A stretch of DNA of 64,000 nt, from assembly GCF_023922585.1 (NCBI RefSeq), contig NZ_JAMFTN010000029.1:23270-87269 (forward strand), given 5' to 3'. This document shows, one piece after another, positions 18,392 through 28,700 of this stretch. The first letter of the stretch is position 1, and each line of letters opens with the position of its first letter. The position numbers and the translations under genes were made by a program. The DNA comes from Aliidiomarina quisquiliarum (GTDB taxonomy: Bacteria; Pseudomonadota; Gammaproteobacteria; Enterobacterales; Alteromonadaceae). Under the pieces are notes generated by a model, which was not told the DNA's origin, did no database searches, and saw nothing but the letters and a program-made list of their open reading frames with translations.

Positions 18392-19745
18392 GTGGATTGA
18401 TACCACGCTCGGCGAGGTCTGTGCCGCTCAAAATGGTGCTATTCAAACGGGGCCTTTTGGTAGTCAGTTACACGCGTCTGATTATGTCGAAACAGGTATT
18501 CCTGTTGTTATGCCTTCAAATATTGGCCCTGATGGTGGCATTTCTGAGGACGGAATCGCTCGAATTAAACAGCAGGATGCTGATAGACTTTCACAACATA
18601 AATTGCAGATTGGGGATGTTGTATTCAGCAGGCGGGGCGATGTAACAAGAAATGCATTGATTGAACCTCATCAAGTTGGCTGGCTATGTGGAACTGGATG
18701 CTTAAAAGTACGCCTTGGTAATGAAACTAAGGCTGATGCTAAGTTCATATCTTATTGTTTAAGATTGCCTGAAACAAAAGAATGGCTTATTCGGCATGCG
18801 GTTGGTGCAACAATGCCGAATTTAAATACATCAATTTTGTCTGCAGTACCTATTCAGATTCCCCCTATTGCAGAGCAAAAGAAAATAACCGAACTGTTGA
18901 GAGCTCTGGATGATCGCATCAATCTACTCCGCGAAACCAACACCACCTTAGAAGCCATCGCGCAAACGCTGTTTAAATCCTGGTTTGTCGATTTTGACCC
19001 AGTGCATGCTAATGCTGGAAGCAAAGAGGCTACCCTTCCACCAGAAATTCAAGCGTTATTTCCATCACGTTTCGTCGAGTCTGAGCAAGGTTTGATACCG
19101 GAGGGGTGGGAGTGGGTTTATTTAGATGAGCTGGTAAACGTAACTAAAGGTAAGTCGTACTCAAGTGAAGATTTAGTACATTCTAATGGAACTGCGTTAG
19201 TAACTTTAAAGTCTTTTGAACGAGGCGGTGGTTTTAGAATGGATGGCTTTAAACCTTATGTGGGTAAGTACAAGGAAGAGCAAATTGTTCTGCCCGGTGA
19301 TTTGATCGTAGCTTACACAGATGTCACTCAAGCAGCTGAATTAATTGGCAAACCTGCAATTGTTGTGGGTGTTGAAGAGTATGATACCTTGGTTGCATCT
19401 TTGGACGTGGGCATTGTTAGGCCAAAAGATTCTCGTGTAAGTAAATCATTTTTGTATGGTTTGTTTTGTACAGACGATTTCCAAATCCATACTTATGCTC
19501 ATACGTCTGGAAGCACTGTGTTGCATCTTGCTAAAAATGCAATTGGCTCCTATCAAGCATTATTGCCTTGTCAGGCAATAATTGACGAGTTTACGAAATC
19601 AGTTTGCGTTTTAGAGCAATTTAAACAGCTCAATATTGATAAGTTACGTTTGCTTACTAATCTGCGCGATACCTTACTTCCCCGCCTAATCTCCGGCCAG
19701 TTGCGTTTACCAGAAGTTGAAAATGAACTTGAGGATGTAATTTAA
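18381..19745 (+). CDS. hsdS: Type I restriction-modification specificity subunit (system A)
   Basis: A 454-residue DNA-recognition subunit with two target-recognition domains. The first runs from about residue 5 to 155 and the second from about 230 to 400. Each is followed by a conserved helical spacer; the central one contains IAEQKKITELLRALDDRINL and the last ends LRDTLLPRLISGQLRLP. The two halves are different in sequence, so a bipartite asymmetric target is expected. It overlaps hsdM by 11 bases. Confidence 0.94.
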   Translation: MSSEWIDTTLGEVCAAQNGAIQTGPFGSQLHASDYVETGIPVVMPSNIGPDGGISEDGIARIKQQDADRLSQHKLQIGDVVFSRRGDVTRNALIEPHQVGWLCGTGCLKVRLGNETKADAKFISYCLRLPETKEWLIRHAVGATMPNLNTSILSAVPIQIPPIAEQKKITELLRALDDRINLLRETNTTLEAIAQTLFKSWFVDFDPVHANAGSKEATLPPEIQALFPSRFVESEQGLIPEGWEWVYLDELVNVTKGKSYSSEDLVHSNGTALVTLKSFERGGGFRMDGFKPYVGKYKEEQIVLPGDLIVAYTDVTQAAELIGKPAIVVGVEEYDTLVASLDVGIVRPKDSRVSKSFLYGLFCTDDFQIHTYAHTSGSTVLHLAKNAIGSYQALLPCQAIIDEFTKSVCVLEQFKQLNIDKLRLLTNLRDTLLPRLISGQLRLPEVENELEDVI

Positions 19746-19780
19746 CGATAGTGAGCTTTTGTAATTTGATAGTGTGATTA

Positions 19781-19801
19781 CCTAAAAAATGATTTTTTAG
19801 G
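19781..19801. repeat. AT-rich 21-bp palindrome after hsdS
   Basis: CCTAAAAAAT and ATTTTTTAGG flank a single G, forming a perfect 10-base palindrome 36 bases after the hsdS stop. A short T run follows. It may act as a weak terminator or as a protein-binding site. Confidence 0.6.
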
Positions 19802-19811
19802 TTTTCACCCT

Positions 19812-19886
19812 CTTGCAACTTGGAGTTTTGCATTTTAAATGTGGTACATTAACGTTTGTATTTATTTTGCGCTCTTAAGTTGCAAG
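19812..19886. promoter_or_regulatory. Dyad-flanked promoter region of hsdR (system A)
   Basis: CTTGCAACTT (19,812-19,821) and AAGTTGCAAG (19,877-19,886) are perfect 10-base inverted repeats 55 bases apart. The left arm contains TTGCAA, which with TAAATG 17 bases later would make a weak sigma70 promoter. The right arm ends 23 bases before the hsdR start. This suggests separate, repressible expression of the nuclease subunit. Confidence 0.55.
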
Positions 19887-19909
19887 TTATTTGAATAAAA
19901 GGGATTTAG

Positions 19910-22900
19910 ATGAACGAAAACCATTTAGAATTGGCGTGTTTTGATTGGTTAAGCGAAGTTGGCTATGAAGTCATTACAGGTGATGAAGTCTCTCTCGGTG
20001 GCAAAAGTCAGGACAGAGAGCGTTTCTCACAGGTTGTATTATCAAGCCGTTTACGTTCAGCGTTGCAAAGATTAAATCCCTCATGCTCATCCTCAGAAAT
20101 AGAAGATGCCTTTAATAAAATTGCTGGCTTCGCGTCTCAATCCGTTATTGACGGTAACAAAGCGCTTTATGAATGGTTAAGAAATGGCGTTGAGGTTGAC
20201 CGTACTGACAAAGATGGCGTTCCTACAGTTATCCGCTTACAAGTATTTTCTAAAGATGGCGATAACGATTTTGTTGCTGTTCGTCAATTAACTATTTTTG
20301 GTAAAAAACAACGCAGGCCAGATATCATCCTAATGGTTAATGGCCTGCCTTTAGTTGTCATTGAGCTTAAAAACCCAGCAGAGTTAAGTGCTGATATCGA
20401 ATCAGCTTATAACCAGATTGAAAACTACAAACACGACATTCCCCAGCTTTTCTTCTACAACCTTTTAAATGTTATCTCTGATGGCACTTTGGCTAGATAC
20501 GGCTCTTTAAGCGCAGATTTTGGGCGCTATACGCCTTGGCGTTTGTTAAACGGCGAAAAAGTTCGCTTAAAAGGCGAAATGGAATTACAAATTCTGGTTA
20601 GAGGTTTACTGAATCCAGAGACTTTAATGGAGTTCTTCTTCCAGTTCGTTGCGTATGGCGGTGAAAGCGGCAAGAACACGTTTAAAATCGTGGCACAGTG
20701 GCACCAGTATCATGGCGTTAAAAAGGCGGTTCAACGAGCTGTAGAAGCGCTTACAGAGCGTAAAGACGGCAAAGGTGGCGTGTTGTGGTTTACACAGGGC
20801 TCAGGCAAGTCCTTGCTCGCCCTTTTCTATGTAATGAATTTACGTGAGCGGCCAGAATTTAAAAACCCAACCATTGTTCTAGTTACTGACAGGAACGATT
20901 TAGACGGCCAGTTGTTCGAAACATTTAGCTTAAGTTCATGGTCGCTAAGAGGCAGTCCTGTTCAAGCGGGTAGCCGAGCTGAACTAAAAGAAATCCTAAG
21001 CACCACAGAAGCGGGTGGTATCGTTTTTACCACCATCAATAAGTTTGCACCAGAGCAAGGTAAAAACACGCTAGAAACACTTTGTGACCGCTCTAATGTC
21101 ATTGTCATAGCAGATGAAGCCCATCGTACTCAGTATGGCTTCCAAGCCACGCTAGATGAGAAAACGGGCGAGACTAAATACGGCCTTGCCAAATATATGC
21201 GTGATGCTCTACCTAAAGCGATTTATTTAGGTATGACAGGCACACCCATTAGCTCGGATGATAGAGATACAGAATCAGTGTTCGGCACCTATGTCGATAT
21301 TTACGATATGATTGACGCTCAGGACGATGGCGCAGTTGTCCCTGTCAGTTATGAATCTCGGATCCTTGAATTATCGTTTAACGAAGCTGAAAAAGAGGCG
21401 TTACTTAAAGAGTTCTTAGAGAACACTGAAGGCGAAGATGAAACCCAGCAAGCCAAAACTTCAAGTCGTTTAACGCGAATGGAAGCCCTAGCAACGGCAG
21501 AGAATCGCTTAAAAACACTTGCAGAAGATTTGGTGCAACATTGGGAAATGCGAAAAGATTTAACGGGTGGAAAAGCCATGGTTGTTGCAATATCACGGCA
21601 AGCCTCAGTGAGTCTTTTTGATGAAATTATTGCTCTTCGACCCGACTGGAAAGGTGACGATATTAATTCTGGCCGCATTAAAGTCATCATGACTACTGCA
21701 TCAGATGATCCAGCGTCATTTCAGCCTCATCGAACCGATAAGTTTGAACGCAAACAACTTGAAAAACGATTCAAAGATCCTGACGACGAACTTGAAATCG
21801 TTATCGTCCGCGATATGTGGTTAACGGGATTTGACGCCCCGCCAGTGAATACTTTGTATGTTGATAAGCCCATGCAAGGCCATGGTTTAATGCAGGCCAT
21901 CGCCAGAACAAACCGAATATGGCGTGATAAGTCAGGTGGTTTAGTAGTCGATTATATTGGCATTGGCGAGGAGCTTAAAAAGGCGATTAAATCTTATACC
22001 CGTGATTCTAAATCGACTCGCTCCCCTGTCGATATCTCAGGCGAATCACTGAAGATCCTGCTTGATACAGTTGACGTAATCCGTAAGAATTTTTTCCACA
22101 AATTTAACTACGACAACATTGATAATCCGACTGTTGCATTATCACTTTTACAGCCAGCTATGGATCACATCATTGGCCTGACAACTGAAGTTGATGAGAA
22201 ACAACGAAATAAAGGCGTCACTAACTACCTAGATACGGTAGCTAAGCTAAATCGTGCTCAATCGCTTGCTGGCACCCGTGAAGAGGCATTAGCACTCAGG
22301 GAGGAGATAGCCTTCTTCCAAGCGGTTAGGATTGGTTTAATTAAGCTTACACGCTCAGGGGTCGCCAGTGGAAAATCAAAGTTAGAACGGGAAGCGGCAC
22401 TTAAGCAACTTGTTGCCAAGGGGGTACTGGTTGAAGGTGTTAATGATCTCTATGCCACGCTCGGTTTAGAAAAACCAAACTTATCATTATTGGATGAAAA
22501 GTTTTTAGAGCAAATCAGACAAATGAAAACTAAAAACCTTGCAGCTGAGCTTTTAGCTCGTCTTGTTGGTGACAAGATAAAAGACAGGAGCACGAAAAAT
22601 GCTATGCAAGGCAAAGTTTTTACCAAAAAACTTGAAGAAGCCATCAATAAGTATCAAAACAGAGGGCTAACCACAGTCGAGGTGATGGAGCAATTAATAA
22701 AAATTGCGAAAGAGCTAAATGAAGCAAGTCCACCTGACGGTATGAGCGAAGAAGAGTTTGCGTTCTACCAGGCACTTATTGAAAACGGCTCGGCTTTAGA
22801 ACAGCTTGGTCATCCAGTCTTACGCTCATTAGCCATGGAGCTAACCGACAAGTTAAGAAAATCTGCAACAATAAATTGGCAAAACAGAACATCTGCGCGA

Positions 22901-23032
22901 GCTAAAATGATGGCCATGGTAAAGGTGTTGCTAAAAACACATCGTTATCCGCCTGATAAAGAAAGTGCAGCGATTGAGCGTATCATAGAGCAGGCCGAAC
23001 TTTTAGCTGAGCAATGGGCGTTTGAGGTCTGA
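19910..23032 (+). CDS. hsdR: Type I restriction endonuclease subunit (system A)
   Basis: A 1040-residue motor-nuclease. The N-terminal PD-(D/E)XK site shows RRPD (Asp138) and IELK (Glu152, Lys154). The helicase part has the P-loop GSGKS near residue 298, ADEAHRTQYG as the DEAH box and MTGTPIS as motif III. It cuts unmodified DNA after ATP-driven translocation. It has its own 164-base upstream region carrying a dyad and a weak promoter, so it may be expressed apart from hsdMS. The HipA-like gene follows after only three bases. Confidence 0.96.
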   Translation: MNENHLELACFDWLSEVGYEVITGDEVSLGGKSQDRERFSQVVLSSRLRSALQRLNPSCSSSEIEDAFNKIAGFASQSVIDGNKALYEWLRNGVEVDRTDKDGVPTVIRLQVFSKDGDNDFVAVRQLTIFGKKQRRPDIILMVNGLPLVVIELKNPAELSADIESAYNQIENYKHDIPQLFFYNLLNVISDGTLARYGSLSADFGRYTPWRLLNGEKVRLKGEMELQILVRGLLNPETLMEFFFQFVAYGGESGKNTFKIVAQWHQYHGVKKAVQRAVEALTERKDGKGGVLWFTQGSGKSLLALFYVMNLRERPEFKNPTIVLVTDRNDLDGQLFETFSLSSWSLRGSPVQAGSRAELKEILSTTEAGGIVFTTINKFAPEQGKNTLETLCDRSNVIVIADEAHRTQYGFQATLDEKTGETKYGLAKYMRDALPKAIYLGMTGTPISSDDRDTESVFGTYVDIYDMIDAQDDGAVVPVSYESRILELSFNEAEKEALLKEFLENTEGEDETQQAKTSSRLTRMEALATAENRLKTLAEDLVQHWEMRKDLTGGKAMVVAISRQASVSLFDEIIALRPDWKGDDINSGRIKVIMTTASDDPASFQPHRTDKFERKQLEKRFKDPDDELEIVIVRDMWLTGFDAPPVNTLYVDKPMQGHGLMQAIARTNRIWRDKSGGLVVDYIGIGEELKKAIKSYTRDSKSTRSPVDISGESLKILLDTVDVIRKNFFHKFNYDNIDNPTVALSLLQPAMDHIIGLTTEVDEKQRNKGVTNYLDTVAKLNRAQSLAGTREEALALREEIAFFQAVRIGLIKLTRSGVASGKSKLEREAALKQLVAKGVLVEGVNDLYATLGLEKPNLSLLDEKFLEQIRQMKTKNLAAELLARLVGDKIKDRSTKNAMQGKVFTKKLEEAINKYQNRGLTTVEVMEQLIKIAKELNEASPPDGMSEEEFAFYQALIENGSALEQLGHPVLRSLAMELTDKLRKSATINWQNRTSARAKMMAMVKVLLKTHRYPPDKESAAIERIIEQAELLAEQWAFEV

Positions 23033-23035
23033 TAA

Positions 23036-23812
23036 ATGACCATTCTCTTTTATCAGATCGCAGCTCAGCTTGAGCCAAATGTTAGAAGCACAACAGGCGC
23101 TCAAGAGGGGCATTTGGCTGTAGTTTTAAAGTCTGATCAGGAATTGAAGGCTCAGGTCTACTCAGAATTAGCTGCAAATAGGCTAGCAATGTTCCTTGGT
23201 ATTCCAGTAGCGCTGGGCGTCCCTGCAAAGTCAACCGAAGATAACTCTGTTGTTCGCTTTGCTTCGCTAAGAGCTCATGAAGATGATCGTGATTTCTATG
23301 ATTTTACTGATGACGATCCTAGAGCAGAGGAACCTCCAGACAATGCTCCAGAAGGAATTCACATCGAGCAAGGCCATATCAATGAATTACTCAGCCTTAG
23401 TAAGATTTACCCCAAGGAGCTGTCTTACATTGCTGTTTTTGACTTCTGGATTGGTAACGCAGATAGGCCATTCAATTTTAAAGCGGAGCTCTCAAAAAGC
23501 GAAAGGGGCATTCTATTTGCTGTGGACCATGGTTCATCATTACTTGCCTGCTCTAGGGATATTGAAAAGTCATTAGATTTACTTTCTGATAGCAACTATC
23601 CAAAATTTCATCCATTTCAGAAGCTAGTTAATCCTGTTTATGTCGGTCAGATGGTGGAGAGAATATGTAGTATGCCAGATTGGGCTATTGAATCTGCTAC
23701 AGTTTTCAACGACATAATTGGTAACGTGACGCTCGCTGATCAATATGCAACATATAGCGCCTTAATTGAAAGAAAGAAGTTGCTTATTAATATAATCAAA
23801 CCAGTGTTTTGA
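23036..23812 (+). CDS. HipA-like kinase-fold protein (HipA_2 type)
   Basis: A 258-residue protein resembling the short HipA-like kinase family. The early part, AQVYSELAANRLAMFLGIPVA, matches the N-lobe helix. FDFWIGNADRPFNF is the catalytic-loop equivalent with Asp and Asn, and FAVDHGSSLL is the metal-binding DHG. It lacks the N-terminal and specificity domains of HipA toxin and no HipB partner is adjacent. It starts three bases after hsdR, so it is probably in the same transcript; a role as accessory toxin or regulator of the restriction system is a guess. Confidence 0.7.
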   Translation: MTILFYQIAAQLEPNVRSTTGAQEGHLAVVLKSDQELKAQVYSELAANRLAMFLGIPVALGVPAKSTEDNSVVRFASLRAHEDDRDFYDFTDDDPRAEEPPDNAPEGIHIEQGHINELLSLSKIYPKELSYIAVFDFWIGNADRPFNFKAELSKSERGILFAVDHGSSLLACSRDIEKSLDLLSDSNYPKFHPFQKLVNPVYVGQMVERICSMPDWAIESATVFNDIIGNVTLADQYATYSALIERKKLLINIIKPVF

Positions 23813-23911
23813 AAATTAAACAAAACTTAAGTAATGCAAGCTAAGATAAAAATCTGCAGCTTCACATGTTTGAATCGTTAGCTAAACACTAATGCCTAAG
23901 AGGACTGGATT

Positions 23912-24586
23912 TTGAATATTTATCAAATGTATGTAGAGCATTGGCGTAAACCAGGGTTTTGGGTTCAAAGGACAACCTGGGGTAACACCATAGCAAAAAT
24001 TACATTTGTCGGTGAGCTAACAGGAAAACCACCTTATTACGGAAATCCCAAAGTTATAGCTACTGTCTATGACATACACACTGGTGAAGTTAAAGATCAA
24101 GACTTTGTTATAGATACTGCAGGAACTTATAAAACATGGCGATGGGTACAGCCACCTAAATGGAGCGGAGAAAGTGATTTTGATCCCAAAAAAGGCCGCA
24201 TTCTATTGAATATTCCATTTAGCGAAAATAAGAAAGCATCGTCAATGGGTGCTAGATGGTCTGAAGCACTTGGCGCTTGGTGGATACCAGAAGATGATGC
24301 GAGTTTACTAGAAAAAGCAAATAAACGAGGATACCTTACACCGCCTGAAGCAAGGGTTCATTTCAATGTTGGATTTGAAAATAAAGAGATAGCGAAACAA
24401 GCTGGCGGCGTTTATCACACAGACACTAAAACTTGGTCATTTAGTGAAACTGACCTGAGGGATCCCCACAAATTGCTCCCCCATATTATCCACACTCTAT
24501 CAGATCGTCCGGTGTCCAGCACCACTGAGCTATCCACTGCAAAATTTGCTTTAGCCCTTGCTGATAATATCGCCTACTTATATTAA
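23912..24586 (+). CDS. DUF5710-like domain protein, 3' end probably altered by an IS
   Basis: Up to 224 residues starting at a TTG preceded by AGAGGA; an ATG five codons in is an alternative. The middle part, LNIPFSENKKASSMGARWSEALGAWW, matches the short DUF5710-type repeat found in DNA-processing and plasmid proteins. A second, weaker copy follows near residue 149 (FNVGFENKEIAKQAGGVYHT). The last roughly 40 residues overlap the end of the IS4-family transposase on the other strand, so the natural C-terminus was probably replaced by IS sequence. Function unknown. Confidence 0.6.
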   Translation: MNIYQMYVEHWRKPGFWVQRTTWGNTIAKITFVGELTGKPPYYGNPKVIATVYDIHTGEVKDQDFVIDTAGTYKTWRWVQPPKWSGESDFDPKKGRILLNIPFSENKKASSMGARWSEALGAWWIPEDDASLLEKANKRGYLTPPEARVHFNVGFENKEIAKQAGGVYHTDTKTWSFSETDLRDPHKLLPHIIHTLSDRPVSSTTELSTAKFALALADNIAYLY

Positions 24587-25673
24587 GCTTTTGCTCTTTA
24601 CAGAGCAGTATCCCAAGGGAACAAAGAGCGAGCACTCGTCTATGCTTAACGGTATTAGCCTGATAACGTCGTTGTAAGCCAGCCTTCTCACCCGCACTGC
24701 CAAGCAGGTAATGAAACCAGTTAGCTAGGGCTGCCAAGAGCAGTAAGATCTCCAAGCGTGATTTCTTGCGAGTACCATGTAGCTCGCTACCTAACCCGTA
24801 ACGGTGACTTTTTTGATCCCGGAAGCTTTCTTCTATCTGCATTCGGCAGCTATAGCATTTGGCAATTTTCTCGGCATATTCATGACTTTCTGGTAAAGAG
24901 GAAACTAATAGCCAAGGCTCTTTGTATTGCCTGTTTTTATCTCTTTTCAATAACTTGTAACCTTTTCCAACCAAAACAGCTTGTGTTTCATAGCTCTGAG
25001 ATTGGGTGAGTAAGATGTTGCCGACATGCTTGGGCTTGGCTTTGGCCTTACGATAAAATTGGTTAACAGAGATAAACTCTTCCTGCCCTGCCACTTTCAG
25101 CTTCACATTCCCTCTGACTCTGGCGACATAATGCCAGCCGAATTCGCGTACTTGTTTTAACCAAGGCACTTTAAATCCGGCGTCTGTCACGATAATTGGT
25201 TTGCAGCCTTCTGGTAACATGGCTTTAAGTTGCTCTAAGAATGCCTGATGCAAACGGGGGCTGGTGTACTCTTCTTCAGCAGCGATTTTTTGCAACAACG
25301 TTAATGCTCTGCCGTCCGCAGCAATACTCGCTCGTAAAATAAAGTGACGCTTGGCGGTATCCGCATTACTCCAATCGACTAAAATCGTTGGATGGGAATG
25401 GGGGGTTACAACAGAAGCAGTCAACGCGGCATAAATCAACGGTAGCTCTCGTTGCAGATTGGCATTATTGAGTAATCTGTCGGCTCGCTTGATGCTGATT
25501 TTGTCTGAGGGCCCTGGCATAGCGCGACCAATTGCTGTAACGGTGCAACGAGCGTCTTTAGCAAGAGCAGTAACCGCATCTAACAAGACAGAAAATCTGG
25601 CTTTATGCATGGTTTTTGGGGTGACAAATCGGAGGAAATCAGCGAGCATAGTTTTAACATTCATGGCGAGCAT
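24486..25673 (-). CDS. IS4-family transposase
   Basis: A 395-residue DDE transposase. ILVDWSN carries the first Asp, IIVTDAGF the second, and the region YSCRMQIEESFRDQKSHRYG carries the Glu within the family's Y-(2)-R-(3)-E-(6)-K pattern. It resembles the IS10-like group of IS4. It appears full length and potentially active. Exact insertion ends could not be fixed: candidate tips starting CTGA were seen near 24,458 and 25,704 but no target duplication was found. It is inserted at or within the end of the DUF5710-like gene. Confidence 0.9.
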   Translation of the reverse strand: MLAMNVKTMLADFLRFVTPKTMHKARFSVLLDAVTALAKDARCTVTAIGRAMPGPSDKISIKRADRLLNNANLQRELPLIYAALTASVVTPHSHPTILVDWSNADTAKRHFILRASIAADGRALTLLQKIAAEEEYTSPRLHQAFLEQLKAMLPEGCKPIIVTDAGFKVPWLKQVREFGWHYVARVRGNVKLKVAGQEEFISVNQFYRKAKAKPKHVGNILLTQSQSYETQAVLVGKGYKLLKRDKNRQYKEPWLLVSSLPESHEYAEKIAKCYSCRMQIEESFRDQKSHRYGLGSELHGTRKKSRLEILLLLAALANWFHYLLGSAGEKAGLQRRYQANTVKHRRVLALCSLGILLCKEQKLNISRRYYQQGLKQILQWIAQWCWTPDDLIECG

Positions 25674-25758
25674 CCGCGGTGTGGGATTTTTGGCGAATGA
25701 TCAGATCGGGAACCGCCATGAATGTTCCCTAATCTAATCACCTAAATTTTTATTTTAA

Positions 25759-28700
25759 CTACAAAATTTCTGGGGATACCTCAGCTCTTTTATAGCTCAA
25801 AAGTAATTTTTCAAACTGCTCAACAGAGAGAGGTTTATCGAAGTAGTAACCTTGCCCCCAATCACAACCCAGTTCTGCCAGTAGCGTCGCAATTTCTTGA
25901 GTTTCAATTCCCTCAGCAAGAGTTTTCAAGCCAAAAATCTTTGCTATTGAAATAATGGTTTTAACAATGGCGAGGTTTTTCTCATCTTCAAGTATTGACT
26001 TGATAAAGTGCATATCAATTTTCAGCACATCCGCATTGATGTTTTTTAGATAACTTAATGAAGAATGCCCCATACCAAAGTCATCAATGGCAATCGCAAA
26101 ACCTTTACTTCGTATCACATTTAAAGTTGATATTGCTTTATCGGGATCACGCATAAGCCCTGTTTCGGTAAGCTCAAGCTCAAAATCATTTGGCTCTAAC
26201 CCTGCGAGCTCTATCAAAGTTAAAAAACCATAAATTGCAGACTCATCATCAAAGCTTTTCGCTGAAATATTAAGGGCGAGCTTGAAACGCAAATTTTCTT
26301 GCGAGAACACTTCTTTTTTCTGCCAACTGCGTTTCAGTTCAATAACACGTTCTAATACGAGATGCGTCAACTTATTGATTAACCCTCGCTCTTCAGCAAT
26401 TGGAATAAAGGATCCTGGCGAAACTTCGCCAAGCTCTTCGTCTCTCCAGCGCACCAGAACCTCAGCACCGACTAACTTATGTGTTTTTAAACAAACTTGA
26501 GGTTGAAGGACGATTCGCAGATTATCAGGATAGGAGAGTAAGGTTCTCTCAAGTTGCTTTGAGATAATTGATTTTTTCTGAATCCTTTCACCCACTTCAA
26601 TATTAAAATAGCAACTGGGTAAACCGGAATCTTTGGCCATATTAAGTGCTATATTGGCACCTCGTGTTATTGCATCAAAGGTATCCGCATCCTGAGGATA
26701 TAAAGCAATTCCAGCTCTTGCATTGATACTGACTTCACCCTCTAGGGTTTCGAGCGGCTCAGCGAGAGCTTGTTGTAACCTGTTGACCATTATTGATGCC
26801 GCATCGGGATTAGATAGAACGGCTGCAAGCGCAAAAACATCAGAATTTAAACGGGCTAAGGAGTCAAACTCTCGATCTATGTCATTGACGATAGGTAAAG
26901 TCTGGCAGTCCTCGTTCTCAAAGACACAACGCACTAAAGTATCTGCACCGCGGATGGTTTTTGCTAATCTGCGACCGACCGCTTGGATGACTGCATCACC
27001 CGCTTCGTATCCCATTGTTTCGTTAATGTCTTCAAGATTAACCAGGTCGATATATACAACCGCGATGGTATATTGATGTCTCTGTGCAATTTTAAGTAGG
27101 TATTTAACTCGATCAGAGAATAAATTTTTATTAGCCAGTCCCGTTAGCTCATCAAAAAATGCCAATTGCTTGATGCGATGCTCTTTGGCTTTAATGTCAC
27201 TTAAATCACGCCAAATTACCTGGATAGCGTTTTTTCCAAGGTAGATGACTGGAGTGAGCGTTACCTCTATCGGTAGATGGTGACCTTGTTTAGTGATATG
27301 AAGCCATTCAAAACGCTGGTAGCCCTCTGTTGAGGCTTTATTTAAAAGAGCTTTGGCGAGCTCGTCGCTGTTGTTTTTACCCTGGCTCAATGGTGAAAAT
27401 TGAATAGGCGACAAGCCAATCAGCGCTTTGCGGTCAGACAAGTCAAAAAGCTTTGCAGCTGCGTCATTGCAATCGGTAATGACAAAATCTGGGCTGATTA
27501 TGCCCATCGCATCCTCTGATTTATGCAGCAAGTTCACCAAGCGCTTTTCGTTTTCACTTTTGAGTCTTTCATAATCAAGCTGCGCCGAGATGTCTCGAAT
27601 TATATTGACGACGACTTTTTGGTTAAACGCTGTTTGTACAATCTGCATACTAATTTCTGCAGGATAGATGTTACCATCCCCTTTGTGATGTTGGGTAACA
27701 AAATGCAGCAGCTCCACCTCACCCATTTTGAGCGGCTTCAAAAGCCGATCGAACGATTGTGCATCGTAGCTCGGCTTAAATTCGTAGGGCTTCATAATTT
27801 GTAGCATCGCCCAACTCCGCCCAAGTTGACGCTGTGCAGCAAGGTTGGCATATAAAATGTCCAACGTTTCGGCATCAAAAAATAGGACGGCATCAGCGAT
27901 TTGATCAACAACGCTTTTAAGGCTGGTCAGTTCGTCCTGCCTCAAGCGCTCTTGAGTTATATCCAGCTCAATCGAAATATACCCCGTATGAACTCCAAGC
28001 TCATCAAATGTAGGGTTACAACTGATTCGACTCCAGAAAGTCTCGCCACTCTTTCGATATTTAAGTAGCTCAAGTTCTATAGGCCTTTTATTTGATACTG
28101 CTTTTTGCAACTTCAAAAGGTCAAAGCTATTAGTCTGCGGCCCGGTTAATATTGTCCATGGCGATTGGCCGGCAAGCTCCGCTAAAGGATAACCAGAGAT
28201 CCGTTCGAAGCCAGCATTACACCAGGTGATGTTGTAATCACAATCTAATATCAATACCCCATTCACAGTTTGCGTCGCGACCAAAGCAAGGCGGGCATTT
28301 TCCTCCAGTGTCTGAGCAAGTCTATTTTTGATTTTTCTGGCTTCGGACAGCGACTCCAGGGTTTCGAGGATGGGATTGAGTTTCTCAACGTCAGATTGGT
28401 CATAGCCCCTGGCTGCGTTAGCCAGGCCGACCATGCCAATCAACTTACCATTATGTTTAAATGGCAATCCGAGGAAAGAAGAAAGCTTGGGATGACCATG
28501 TGGCGTGCCACCAGCACGAGAGTCATTCTGAGGATTGTTTGAGATAATAGCCTGGCCGGTTGTTAATACTTCGCCAATTAAATTATGATGATTGTGAAAT
28601 TCTAAGCCGTCCGCCTTACTTTTTTCATATAACTCCCGGGTTTCATTATCCCAGCTGATATTGGTTAAAACCCGAACTTTTAAATAGGGCTGGCCTTGCG

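Noticed and set aside
16188..19745. Invertible hsdS cassette controlled by the serine recombinase
   Set aside because: Only one hsdS is present and no inverted repeats flanking a recognition domain were noticed.
24459..25706. Ends of the IS4-family element at CTGAGGGATCC and CTGATCATTCG
   Set aside because: Both begin CTGA like IS10-type tips, but similarity stops quickly and the flanking 9 bases do not match, so exact ends were not annotated.
24499..25708. ATCAGATCG at 24,499 and 25,700 as a target duplication
   Set aside because: The left copy lies inside the transposase coding sequence, so it cannot flank the element.
25708..25729. GGGAAC...GTTCCC inverted repeat as a terminator
   Set aside because: The stem is only six bases and no T run follows on either strand.
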